This document shows positions 7,924 to 16,016 of a stretch of DNA of 64,000 nt, piece by piece. The position numbers and the translations under genes were made by a program. Position 1 is the first letter of the stretch; each line of letters starts with the position of its first letter. The stretch is from contig JBFKFZ010000001.1 of the NCBI GenBank assembly GCA_041633555.1, positions 62,001-126,000 of the forward strand. Reading direction: 5' to 3'. This DNA is from JAHEAO01 sp041633555. GTDB lineage: Bacteria > Pseudomonadota > Alphaproteobacteria > Rhodobacterales > Rhodobacteraceae. The notes under the pieces are model-generated. The model searched no databases. It had not been told where the DNA came from and saw nothing but the letters and a program-made list of their open reading frames with translations.

Positions 7924-8253
7924 ATGGCACGCGCCGCAAAGAACGGAAGCAAGTCGGACCCGACGACCGCCGACCTTCAGGCCCAGATGGAGGCGTTGAA
8001 GTCCGACATCGCGGATCTTGGCGAGATCCTCGGAGCCTATGGGCGGTCCAAGGGCGAGGAACTGAAGGAGGCCGCCAGAAACGGCACCCGAAATCTGCGC
8101 GCTCGTGGCGAGGAAAGCATGGGTCGGGCACAAGAAAGCGCGACGACGGCTTATCATCAGGCCGAGAATTCTGTGCGTCAGAACCCGGCCGCCGCCGTTG
8201 GCTTTGCCGCGGCCGCAGGTTTCGTGGTCGGCATGCTGGCCAGCCGCCGTTAG
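7924..8253 (+). CDS. DUF883 family (YqjD/ElaB-like) membrane-anchored protein
   Basis: A 109-residue protein. Residues about 15-85 are a long amphipathic helix (DLQAQMEALKSDIADLGEIL and on), and the C-terminus NPAAAVGFAAAAGFVVGMLASRR is the typical DUF883 glycine-zipper membrane anchor ending in Arg-Arg. E. coli relatives YqjD and ElaB bind ribosomes at the inner membrane in stationary phase; I infer a similar stress role here. AAAGGAG precedes the ATG and an exact EcfG promoter lies upstream. The next gene begins 9 bp after the stop. Confidence 0.9.
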   Translation: MARAAKNGSKSDPTTADLQAQMEALKSDIADLGEILGAYGRSKGEELKEAARNGTRNLRARGEESMGRAQESATTAYHQAENSVRQNPAAAVGFAAAAGFVVGMLASRR

Positions 8254-8262
8254 GCCGGACAC

Positions 8263-8634
8263 ATGCTGGAGACGCTTCGCACCTCTGCGGCCAGAACAGC
8301 CCGGCGCTCCGCGCTCGGGCTGATCGGCATCCTGACCCTGACGGTCGGTCTCGGCTTTCTGACCGCCGCGCTGTGGATATTTCTGGTCACAATCGCAGAT
8401 AGCTTAACGGCGGCGGTGGTCGTCGGATCGGCCTATGTCGGCATAGGTTTGATATTGTTGGCACTCGCAACGGCTCGAAATGCCGAGCCTCGGATGCATG
8501 TCAGACCCGAAAGACCCATGACAACCAGAATGGATGTCCTGGTTGGGATTGCCGTGGCCTTCCTCGAGGGCCTCGGGGCCGGCCTCGGTTCGCGTCCGCG
8601 ACACTCCGGTAGAAAGCGGCCAGACGAGGTCTAG
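8263..8634 (+). CDS. Holin-like (YqjE/phage holin superfamily) membrane protein
   Basis: A 123-residue protein with two close hydrophobic helices (about residues 18-44 and 48-70) and a polar, Arg-rich C-terminal half. In many proteobacteria a phage-holin-superfamily protein of this shape (YqjE) follows the YqjD-like DUF883 gene, which is the main reason for the call. Nine bases separate it from the DUF883 stop, so it should be co-transcribed from the EcfG promoter at 7858. There is no phage context, so it is not a lysis protein on present evidence. Function unknown. Confidence 0.7.
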   Translation: MLETLRTSAARTARRSALGLIGILTLTVGLGFLTAALWIFLVTIADSLTAAVVVGSAYVGIGLILLALATARNAEPRMHVRPERPMTTRMDVLVGIAVAFLEGLGAGLGSRPRHSGRKRPDEV

Positions 8635-8754
8635 ATTGCTGGTCTGGTCGAGTCGCATATCTTAACCTATCACCTCAGAATTCGCTGTTAGGTCACTGTG
8701 TTTTCTTGACTCGAATGGATCAACACCAGCATTAGCGGTATCGCCCTCAACGAT

Positions 8755-9504
8755 TCAGGAACTTCGGGCGAAGAGACGCCCCGGTGCCGTAGCGGATGGC
8801 GACAGACCAACCTCCTGCATCATGTGCCAGGCCAAAACCAGATTGCTGGTCAAGACCGGCCTGGCCAGCCGCCGCTCCAATTCATCGACAACATCGAGCG
8901 TTCGCAGATTGGTACAGGACAGGAACAGGGCGTCGACAGCTGCCCCGGCCATCAGCATCTCGGCGGCGGCGATTATGGATGGCCCGTCGATACGCGCCAC
9001 TGCAGCCTCTTCCGCGACATCGAAACTGCCGAAGACGGGGCTGTCAATCCCCTGATCCGCCAGCACCTCGCGAAGCTTTTCCGAAACCTCCGCAACATAA
9101 GGCGACAGGACTGCGAGCCGCCCGATCCGCATTGCTTTGCAAGCCGCGACGAGGGCCGAGACTGGCTCGGTCACAGCCCCGGTTCGCGCCGCACGCCGGA
9201 TCAGCTCGCACACCTTCAAGGCGCCGATCTGCGCCGTTCCAGAGGTGCAGCCGTAGCCGATCACGCCAAAGCGCACACCGAGCGGGAAGAGCCCGGCCGC
9301 ACCAGTCAGGTGGCCTTCCATTCTCGCCAAGGTTTCCGAGGTCACTTCGGGCGCGGCGGGAACGCGGGTGGTCAACCATTCCGCCGATGCCGGCATCAAG
9401 CGCCGGAAATCGGCCTCGATGGTTTCATCCGATTGCAGCACGATCAGCCCTAGCGTCGGGCTCTGCCGACCTGCAAGTCGGTGTTCGAACCTCTTCTCGG
9501 TCAT
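8755..9504 (-). CDS. Asp/Glu racemase-fold protein (maleate isomerase/arylmalonate decarboxylase type)
   Basis: A 249-residue cytoplasmic enzyme with two Cys-containing motifs at the expected positions, IGYGCTSGTAQIG (about residue 90) and LFLSCTNLRTLD (about residue 200), as in two-cysteine cofactor-independent racemases and maleate isomerases. I chose the ATG at 9504 because it overlaps the M24 hydrolase stop by 4 bp (ATGA); a longer start at 9549 is less likely. The substrate is unknown. Co-translation with an M24 hydrolase recalls the eutA and eutD genes of ectoine breakdown, but the other ectoine genes are absent here. Confidence 0.8.
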   Translation of the reverse strand: MTEKRFEHRLAGRQSPTLGLIVLQSDETIEADFRRLMPASAEWLTTRVPAAPEVTSETLARMEGHLTGAAGLFPLGVRFGVIGYGCTSGTAQIGALKVCELIRRAARTGAVTEPVSALVAACKAMRIGRLAVLSPYVAEVSEKLREVLADQGIDSPVFGSFDVAEEAAVARIDGPSIIAAAEMLMAGAAVDALFLSCTNLRTLDVVDELERRLARPVLTSNLVLAWHMMQEVGLSPSATAPGRLFARSS

Positions 9505-10664
9505 CCTTCCAGCACCTCGATCTCGGGCCCTGATGGGCTCGACAGCCATTCGGCGCCACTTTCACGGATCACGATATCTTCTTCATGCACAAGGATTTTT
9601 CCTTCTTTCAGCTCAATCCCAGGTTCCAGTGTCAGAACCATGCCGGGAACAAGAACCGTATCATCCGCCGGGATCAGCGACGGCGGCTCAGTCAGTTGCA
9701 TGCCCAATCCGTGCCCCAGCCGACCGGCATCCGACCCGCCTGCCCCGCCCGTGACGATCCGGTCCATCGCGTGAAAGAGATCCGCGGCCGTGGCGCCGGG
9801 CCGGGCGATGTCGAACGCCGCCCCTGTCGCTTCGACCAACCGGGCATGGGCGTCGCGCACGGCGGGAGCCGGGCTTCCGAGCGCAAAATTCCGGTCGAAG
9901 TCGCAGAAATACCCGTCATGGATCAGTCCGGTATCGAGCATCAGGACATCGCCCATTTGCAGCGGCCTGTCGGTCGCCGGAGAGATCACGTCGCCATAAC
10001 CGCCAGCCGCCGCGCCGCCGGCGAGATAGGGCACCCAGTCGGCGCCTTCTTCGAGGCAGAGCATCTGGAACCGGCGGAAAACTTCGCTGAGCGGAACCCC
10101 GGCCCGGGCGACCTCGGGCACACGGGGGAAGGCGCGGCCGGCGATGGCGCAGGCAGCGGCAATCTTGGCGACCTCCGCTTCGGATTTGACCATTCTCAGG
10201 CGGCGCATGATCCGGGCATCGTCCCGAACGCATCGACCCCCGATCCGGCGCTGAAAATGGTTCCAGTCGTTCAGCGGCATTCGAAGGAAGGACTCGGCCC
10301 CGCTCGGCACCCCGATCACCCCGCCGTCGGGCACGAGGTCGGCGATGGTCTGGGCCAGCAGCGTGACGCCGTCATCCTCATAATCGGGCGAACGCCAGCA
10401 GCGCATCTCTCGGATCCAGCTTTGACCCATGAGCGCCCTGCCGATGCTCGGGATGACCGCCACAGGTTCGCCGCTCAACGGCAGGACGAGAAACCATGGT
10501 CGTGTCGGGCTTTCCCAGAAACGCGTCAGGAACCCGGTGAAATAACGTAACTCGGGTTCGGTTGTCAGCAGGAGCGCCGAAAGCCCCGCATCGCCCATCA
10601 TCACCTGCGCCCGCGTCGTTCGCTCGCGGAACTCTGCTTCGGGGAAGCCTCGCGCGGCAGTCAT
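9501..10664 (-). CDS. M24 family metallohydrolase (Xaa-Pro peptidase-like)
   Basis: A 387-residue enzyme with a creatinase-like N-terminal domain (about 1-150) and a pita-bread M24 domain (about 160-380). The five metal ligands are visible: two Asp in MLDTGLIHDGYFCDFDRNF, His in RLGHGLGMQL, Glu in LTLEPGIEL and Glu in VHEEDIVI. That argues for an active metal-dependent peptidase or amidohydrolase, not a metal-free creatinase. Its start overlaps the stop of the remnant upstream and its stop overlaps the racemase-fold gene, so it was the middle of an operon. Substrate unknown; proline dipeptides or ectoine-like compounds are options. Confidence 0.88.
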   Translation of the reverse strand: MTAARGFPEAEFRERTTRAQVMMGDAGLSALLLTTEPELRYFTGFLTRFWESPTRPWFLVLPLSGEPVAVIPSIGRALMGQSWIREMRCWRSPDYEDDGVTLLAQTIADLVPDGGVIGVPSGAESFLRMPLNDWNHFQRRIGGRCVRDDARIMRRLRMVKSEAEVAKIAAACAIAGRAFPRVPEVARAGVPLSEVFRRFQMLCLEEGADWVPYLAGGAAAGGYGDVISPATDRPLQMGDVLMLDTGLIHDGYFCDFDRNFALGSPAPAVRDAHARLVEATGAAFDIARPGATAADLFHAMDRIVTGGAGGSDAGRLGHGLGMQLTEPPSLIPADDTVLVPGMVLTLEPGIELKEGKILVHEEDIVIRESGAEWLSSPSGPEIEVLEG

Positions 10665-10870
10665 TGCTGGGGGGCTACCGCTTGGGCCGCGAGCGCCCGC
10701 GGCAATGGTCCAAAGCCGAGCGCACGGATTCGCAGGCCTCTGGTCAGGACCGGTCCTTGTCTGGCACCCAAGGCCTGGTGGTTCTGACTCGGGTTGCGAA
10801 AGGGGCTCTCAGGGATCTTCATCGGCCCATTGCACAGCGCGCCGGTGCGCAGGTCAACAGGAATGGTCGA
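10661..10870 (-). pseudogene. Probable C-terminal remnant of a class III CoA-transferase
   Basis: A minus-strand frame of about 69 residues ends with a stop that overlaps the M24 start by 4 bp, as in a real operon. Its residues (GPMKIPESPFRN, then QALGARQGPVLTRGL, then ALAAQAVAP) resemble the tail of CaiB/BaiF-type CoA-transferases. No start codon or N-terminal domains are present, and the SDR-like remnant lies directly before it. The family call rests on a weak match by eye. Confidence 0.35.
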
Positions 10871-10913
10871 AAGAGCAGAACGATCTGGCCAATGGCCCCC
10901 TGGCAACCGGCGA

Positions 10914-11046
10914 CCTTGCGCGCTGGAGTAGTCGCCGACCCGGCCAACAGGCCACTGTCGATCGTCAATTCCGCACCGGTCATGCAGGTCGCCTCGTCCG
11001 AGGCGCGCATGACGACCACCGCCGCGACCTCTTCAGTCCAGGCCAG
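10914..11046 (-). pseudogene. C-terminal remnant of a short-chain dehydrogenase/reductase
   Basis: About 44 minus-strand codons read EEVAAVVVMRASDEA then CMTGAELTIDSGLLAGSA, the unmistakable end of an SDR (usually ...ASDEA..VTGAEL.VDGG). A stop codon lies just upstream at 11047-11049 and the Rossmann fold, catalytic Ser and YxxxK are missing. It sits in line with the CoA-transferase-like remnant and the M24 gene, so the operon seems to have lost its first genes by deletion. Confidence 0.65.
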
Positions 11047-11187
11047 CTAGCGTCGGGCTCTGCTGATAAGGCAAGCCGCATCCGGCACAGCCATCGCCAA
11101 TGCGAAGAAAAGATGGCGTACAGATTGCTCTGCACGCCATTCCTTCAGTCGGTTCCTGCCGCGAACGTGGTCGCGGAAAGGTTTGCC

Positions 11188-11460
11188 TCAGTTGTTCGAG
11201 CCCTGGTTCGACCCGTCGCCGAAGACGAAAGTCGGACCCGCAGCGATACGCGAGACAGCCGGAGCACCGGCGCCTGCAAGAAGCTTCTTCAGGCGTTCGG
11301 CTTCAGTTTCGTCTTCCGCCAGAACGATCTGGGAGATCTCGTTGTGAGTATACTCGCCGGCTTCGACACCAGCCGACATCTCGAGCTGAGAGGCGGCGAA
11401 GGCGGGGGAAGCAATGACGAAGGCCAGTGTTGCCAGTGTAGTCTTGGTGATCATGTTCAA
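11188..11460 (-). CDS. Small secreted protein of unknown function
   Basis: A 90-residue protein with a clear signal peptide (MNMITKTTLATLAFVIASPAFA, cleavage likely before ASQLE). The mature part of about 68 residues contains AGVEAGEYTHNEISQIVLA and a Gly/Asn-rich end with no cysteine. AAAGGA lies before the ATG. Short exported proteins with a similar ...GV..G.YT..E... core occur in Rhodobacterales, with no known role as far as I know. It stands alone between the remnants and the aldehyde dehydrogenase. Confidence 0.75.
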   Translation of the reverse strand: MNMITKTTLATLAFVIASPAFAASQLEMSAGVEAGEYTHNEISQIVLAEDETEAERLKKLLAGAGAPAVSRIAAGPTFVFGDGSNQGSNN

Positions 11461-11798
11461 GTCCTTTGTTTGGTGCGGACGAGGCCGCAGATGATTTTGG
11501 CCCGGGAGAAAGGCCAGTTATTCGGGCGTCGCTCCGGCGGCTTTGCCTGCCGATCTCGGCACCGACCCAAAGAAAGTTAGCGATTGCCATTTCTGTATAA
11601 AACTATCAGGATTGGCTATGTATCGTTCGTAATCGCACATAAGTATTTCGACGGAAGCCGCCGCCCATGCTTTCCCGCAGGAGTGGGGGATGTGCATCAT
11701 GGATCACTGGCAATCGGGGACGGACCGCAAAAGGCCTACACCTGCGGCAAGGTTCGAAGTCTTGCGCGGGGTTTGCTGTCGTAAATCGTGGTCGCGCT
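11461..11798. other. Intergenic region, no gene seen
   Basis: About 340 bp between the small secreted protein and the end of the aldehyde dehydrogenase gene. It must hold the minus-strand promoter of the secreted protein; an AT-rich stretch around 11590-11640 with TATACA on the minus strand is a candidate -10. I saw no RNA gene or repeat. Confidence 0.45.
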
Positions 11799-13223
11799 TT
11801 AGTGTTTCACCATGACATGACGCACCGCCGTGTAATCCTCCAACGCGTAGAGCGACATGTCCTTACCGTAGCCGGATCGTTTCAAGCCGCCATGCGGCAT
11901 CTCGTTGACCAGCATGAAATGCGTATTGATCCAGGTGCAGCCATAGCGCAGTCGCGCCGCCGTGGACATCGCACGCCCGACATCCTTGGTCCAGATCGAC
12001 GAGGCGAGGCCGTAATCACTGTCATTCGCCCAGGCGACCGCCTGATCGACTTCGCGGAAAGGCGTGACCGAAACGACCGGGCCAAAGACCTCGCGTTGCA
12101 CGATCTCGTCTTCCTGCCGGGCACCGGCGATCACCGTCGGTGTGTAGTAGAACCCGTTATCGCCGTGGGTTTTGCCGCCGGTCGTGATCTCGATATGGCT
12201 GAGGTCTCGGGCCCGTTCGACAAAGCTCGCCACCCGGTCGCGCTGACGCGCCGAGATCAGCGGGCCGATCTCGTTTTCGGTATCGTCTTCACGGGCGAAA
12301 GCAATCTGGTCCACTGCCGAAGTCAGTTCCGCGACCAGCGTCTCATAGCGTTTTTCCGACGCATAGATCCGGCAGGCGGCAGTGCAGTCCTGACCGGCAT
12401 TGTAATAGCCGAAAGCCCGCAGTCCCTCCACGACGTCGGAAATGTCGGCATCGTCGAAGATAATCACGGGCGCCTTGCCACCCAGTTCAAGATGCGTGCG
12501 CTTGACCGATTTCGATGCGGCCTGCAGCATCTTCTTGCCGGTGGCGACGTCGCCGGTCAGCGAGATCATGTCGATGCCCGGGTGATTGACCAGCAAGTCG
12601 CCAACGGTCTCTCCGCGACCGGTGACGATATTGACAACGCCTTTCGGCAGTTCTTCGGCAAGGATCCTTGCGAATTTTAACGCGGTCAACGGGGTCTGTT
12701 CCGAGGGTTTGAAGATGACGGTATTGCCGGCCGCCAGCGCCGGCGCCAGTTTCCAGGCCATCATCATCAGCGGATAGTTCCAAGGCGCGACCGAGGCGAT
12801 GACGCCAACCGGATCGCGCCGGATCATCGAGGTATGACCCTCCAGATATTCCCCTGCCAGCGGCCCCGTCATGTTGCGCACGGCGCCCGCGAAATAGCGA
12901 TAGGTATCGACGATTGCCGGAATCTCGTCATTGATCGCGGCGTTCACGGGCTTGCCGCAATTCAGTGCCTCGAGCCTGCCGAAGTCATCCCCTTGCGCCT
13001 CTATCCGTTCGGCGAGGCGCAGCAGGGCGGCGGAACGCTCCGACGGCGTGGTGCGCGACCAGCCCTCAAAGGCGTCCGACGCCGCCGCGACCGCCGCCGC
13101 GACCTGCTCGACCGAGGCCTCGGGCAATTCCAGGATCGTCTCGCCGGTGCGTGGATTGAGGATCGGTTCCGCACGTTCGGTCCCGTCGGTGAACTCGCCG
13201 TTGATCAGCTGCTTGGTGTCCAT
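11799..13223 (-). CDS. NAD(P)-dependent aldehyde dehydrogenase, aminobutyraldehyde type
   Basis: A 474-residue aldehyde dehydrogenase. The cofactor region has VAPWNYPLMM and SLTGDVATGKKML, the general base Glu lies in LELGGKAP and the nucleophile Cys in YYNAGQDCTAACR. The GQDC form with following Ala-Ala is usual in gamma-aminobutyraldehyde dehydrogenases (PatD/PuuC group). I used the ATG at 13223, preceded by CAGGGAG; the open frame continuing upstream to 13928 is antisense to the permease frame. It is last in a polyamine-type transporter operon, so it probably oxidises the aldehyde formed from imported putrescine or spermidine. No aminotransferase is present here. Confidence 0.9.
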   Translation of the reverse strand: MDTKQLINGEFTDGTERAEPILNPRTGETILELPEASVEQVAAAVAAASDAFEGWSRTTPSERSAALLRLAERIEAQGDDFGRLEALNCGKPVNAAINDEIPAIVDTYRYFAGAVRNMTGPLAGEYLEGHTSMIRRDPVGVIASVAPWNYPLMMMAWKLAPALAAGNTVIFKPSEQTPLTALKFARILAEELPKGVVNIVTGRGETVGDLLVNHPGIDMISLTGDVATGKKMLQAASKSVKRTHLELGGKAPVIIFDDADISDVVEGLRAFGYYNAGQDCTAACRIYASEKRYETLVAELTSAVDQIAFAREDDTENEIGPLISARQRDRVASFVERARDLSHIEITTGGKTHGDNGFYYTPTVIAGARQEDEIVQREVFGPVVSVTPFREVDQAVAWANDSDYGLASSIWTKDVGRAMSTAARLRYGCTWINTHFMLVNEMPHGGLKRSGYGKDMSLYALEDYTAVRHVMVKH

Positions 13224-13243
13224 TGCATTTCTCCCTGAGAGTG

Positions 13244-14050
13244 TCATTTGACGCCGCCCGCGGTCTCGGAACCGCCGCGGGTGAGATAATAGGCTGCGAG
13301 GATCGGCAGGAAGGTGACGATCACCACGACCATGGCGACCACGTTCGTCACCGGGCGCTGGCGCGGGCGCACCAGTTCTTCCAGCATCCAGATCGGCAGA
13401 GTCTGCTGCTGGCCGGCGGTGAAAGTCGTCACGATCACTTCGTCGAAGCTCAGCGCGAAGGCCAGCATGCCGCCCGCCAGCAGCGCCGTGGCGATGTTCG
13501 GCAGAACGATGTAGCGAAAGGTCTGAAAGCCGTTCGCGCCGAGGTCGGCGGAAGCTTCGAGCATCGACCCCGACAGTCTGCGGAACCGCGCCACAGCGTT
13601 GTTGTAGACCACGACGATGCAGAAGGTCGCATGGCCCAAGACGATCGTGATCGTTGAGAACGGGACCTCCCCGAGATTGAAGGCAGAGCGCAGGGCGATG
13701 CCGGTGATGATCCCCGGCAAGGCGATCGGCAGGATCACCAGAAGCGACACGGCCTCTCGCCCGAAGAACTGTGCGCGGCTTACCGCGGCGGCGCAGAGCG
13801 AACCCAGCACCAGCGCGACCAGCGTCGAGACCGTCGCGACGCGGACTGAAAGCCCCAGCGCCTGCCAGACGTCGGGCCGCTTCCAGGTGACACCGAACCA
13901 CTCGAGCGTCAGGCCGGGGGGCGGCCACTGATAGGTGCGATCCTCGGTCGTGAACGCGTAGACGAAGATCAGCAGGATCGGCAGGTGCAGGAATGCCAGC
14001 CCGGCAAAGGCGGCGATCTTCAGTCCCAGGGGCGCACGATCAGAGCGCAT
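13244..14050 (-). CDS. ABC transporter permease, PotC type
   Basis: A 268-residue inner-membrane permease of the spermidine/putrescine class. Six hydrophobic segments are visible, with the EAA-loop SMLEASADLGANGFQTFRYI that contacts the ATPase. The ATG at 14050 overlaps the end of the PotB-type gene by 11 bp, showing tight coupling. The aldehyde dehydrogenase starts 20 bp downstream. Homologues move polyamines, but related systems carry opines or other small cations. Confidence 0.9.
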   Translation of the reverse strand: MRSDRAPLGLKIAAFAGLAFLHLPILLIFVYAFTTEDRTYQWPPPGLTLEWFGVTWKRPDVWQALGLSVRVATVSTLVALVLGSLCAAAVSRAQFFGREAVSLLVILPIALPGIITGIALRSAFNLGEVPFSTITIVLGHATFCIVVVYNNAVARFRRLSGSMLEASADLGANGFQTFRYIVLPNIATALLAGGMLAFALSFDEVIVTTFTAGQQQTLPIWMLEELVRPRQRPVTNVVAMVVVIVTFLPILAAYYLTRGGSETAGGVK

Positions 14051-14963
14051 CGAAGGCCCCCTGCCGCTTGGCGGCCCAAAGGTACAGACCCATGATCGCG
14101 ATCGGCACCACGGCAAAGGCCGCCGCCAGCGGGATGTTGCCCGCCGTGCCCTGATGCGCGAAAACCGCCTGCCCGATGAACAGCCGCGACGAGCCGATAA
14201 TCTGCGGAATGATGTAATCGCCGAGCGTCAGCGAAAAGGTGAAGATCGACCCCGCTATGATACCGGGCAGCGCTAAAGGCAGGATAACATGGCGCAATGT
14301 CTGGCCCGGTCGTCCGCCAAGATCGCTAGAGGCTTCAAGCAGGTTCTCCGGCACACGCTCAAGCGCGGCCTGCATCGGCAGGATCATGAACGGCAGCCAG
14401 ACGTAGAGGAAGACGAGGAAGGTACCAATGTAGCTGACCGACAGTGAATTGCCGCCAATCACCGGCAGCGAAAGGACGGCGGTCAACATGGCGGAAGCCC
14501 CAAGTCCATCGACGACCCAGTTCAGAATGCCTTCCTTGGCTAGAATGAGTTTCCAGGCATAGACCTTGACCAGATAGCTGGACCAGAGGGGCAGCATGAC
14601 ACCGAGGTAGAAGAACGCCTTCATCCGGCCCCTGGCATAACGCGCGGCATAATAGGCAAGCGGAAAGGCGATGATCGCAGCGGCGACCGTAACGCAGGCT
14701 GCCATCAGCGTCGTGCGCAGGATGATGTCGAAATTCGAGGGGCGCAGCAATTCGGCATAGGTCTTCAGCGTGAATTCATAGCTGATCAGGCCCGAGAACT
14801 CGTCGATCGAGAAAAAGCTCTGCACCAGAAGCGCAAGCAGCGAGCCGATATAGATCAGCCCCAGCCAGATCAGTGGAGGCGTCAGCAGCACCGCCAGCAG
14901 CAGGCGCGGTCTGCGCCAGAACGCATCGGACATCCGCGCGGTCAGGAAGGCACGACCGGTCAT
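14040..14963 (-). CDS. ABC transporter permease, PotB type
   Basis: A 307-residue permease with a first helix at about residues 20-45 and the EAA motif NLLEASSDLGGRPGQTLRHV. I used the ATG at 14963, which overlaps the ATPase stop by 4 bp and has GGAGGG inside the end of that gene; the frame continues upstream only as an artefact. It pairs with the PotC-type protein to form the membrane channel. Confidence 0.9.
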   Translation of the reverse strand: MTGRAFLTARMSDAFWRRPRLLLAVLLTPPLIWLGLIYIGSLLALLVQSFFSIDEFSGLISYEFTLKTYAELLRPSNFDIILRTTLMAACVTVAAAIIAFPLAYYAARYARGRMKAFFYLGVMLPLWSSYLVKVYAWKLILAKEGILNWVVDGLGASAMLTAVLSLPVIGGNSLSVSYIGTFLVFLYVWLPFMILPMQAALERVPENLLEASSDLGGRPGQTLRHVILPLALPGIIAGSIFTFSLTLGDYIIPQIIGSSRLFIGQAVFAHQGTAGNIPLAAAFAVVPIAIMGLYLWAAKRQGAFDAL

Positions 14964-15952
14964 CCCTCCTCCATCGCGTGGAGCGCGCCGTCGGGCCATG
15001 TCAGGCCGACCTTTGCGCCGTTCTCCGGCACCGGCTGAGCGGCTGGCAAGGCGGCAGTCAGAAGCGTGCCGCCCACGTCCACCGCAAGCCGGTTGACCGC
15101 GCCAAGATAGCGGGTTCCGGTCAAGGTGCCGGTCAGCCGCGCCGCGTCGGTCGCGGTCAGCGTGATCGCTTCCGGCCGCAGGCTGGCCCAATGCCGGGGG
15201 CCGCCCGCGCGCACTGCAAGATCCGGCGATAACACGTTGGCGGAACCGACAAAATCGGCGACGAACCGGCTGCCGGGCCGCTCGTAGATATCCTGTGGGC
15301 TGCCAACCTGAACAATCCGCCCCTCGTTGAACACCGCGACACGGTCGGCCATCGACAGCGCCTCGCCCTGATCGTGGGTGACGAAGATGAAGGTGATGCC
15401 GAGCGCCCGCTGCAGCGACTTCAGTTCTTCCTGCATCGCCTCGCGCAGTTTGAGGTCGAGCGCGCCCAGAGGCTCGTCGAGCAACAGCACGCGGGGCTTG
15501 TTGACAAGTGCCCGGGCAAGCGCGACGCGCTGGCGCTGACCGCCCGACAGTTCCGCGGGTTTGCGCGCGCCGTAGCCATCAAGCTTGACAAGCCCCAGCA
15601 TATCGTCGGCAGCAGCGTGCCTGTTGCGCCGGTTGGCGCCCTTGACCATCAGCCCGTAGGCGACATTGTCGCGCACGTTCAGATGCGGGAAGAGGGCATA
15701 ATCCTGAAACACCGTGTTCACCGGACGCCGGTTTGGCGGCACGTTCTCCGAATTCTCCCCGAAGATGCGGACGTGGCCCATGCTGGGCCGCTCAAATCCC
15801 GAAATCAGCCGCAGGCAGGTGGTCTTGCCCGATCCGGACGGGCCGAGCATGGCGAAAAAGCCGCCCTCCTCAATGGCGACCGACACGTCGTTAACGGCCC
15901 GGACAGCCCCGAAATGACGCGAGACATGATCGAATTCAACTGCTGTGGACAT
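14960..15952 (-). CDS. ABC transporter ATP-binding protein, PotA type
   Basis: A 330-residue ATPase. Walker A is GPSGSGKTT (about residue 37), the Q loop lies in NTVFQDYALFPHLNV, the signature is LSGGQRQRVALARAL and Walker B is RVLLLDEPLGALD, with the switch His in FVTHDQGEAL. A TOBE-like domain follows from about residue 240. It powers the PotB/PotC-type permeases. It begins 64 bp after the binding-protein gene and belongs to the same operon. Confidence 0.93.
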   Translation of the reverse strand: MSTAVEFDHVSRHFGAVRAVNDVSVAIEEGGFFAMLGPSGSGKTTCLRLISGFERPSMGHVRIFGENSENVPPNRRPVNTVFQDYALFPHLNVRDNVAYGLMVKGANRRNRHAAADDMLGLVKLDGYGARKPAELSGGQRQRVALARALVNKPRVLLLDEPLGALDLKLREAMQEELKSLQRALGITFIFVTHDQGEALSMADRVAVFNEGRIVQVGSPQDIYERPGSRFVADFVGSANVLSPDLAVRAGGPRHWASLRPEAITLTATDAARLTGTLTGTRYLGAVNRLAVDVGGTLLTAALPAAQPVPENGAKVGLTWPDGALHAMEEG

Positions 15953-16016
15953 GTAGCTTCCGCATCGTTGGCCCGGCGGTCAGCGCTGCCGGGCCGGATT
16001 TCGGGTCGGGGACTGA

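Noticed and set aside
7568..8131. A long minus-strand frame of 187 codons ending in the DUF1328 protein
   Set aside because: Only the last 57 codons match the family, and a perfect ribosome site plus EcfG promoter define the shorter gene.
8263..8634. Holin-like protein as sign of a prophage
   Set aside because: No other phage genes are near; the position after DUF883 fits a YqjE-like stress protein.
13224..13928. Upstream extension of the aldehyde dehydrogenase frame
   Set aside because: It overlaps the permease gene in another frame and has shadow-like composition; the ATG at 13223 has a good ribosome site and starts the real protein.
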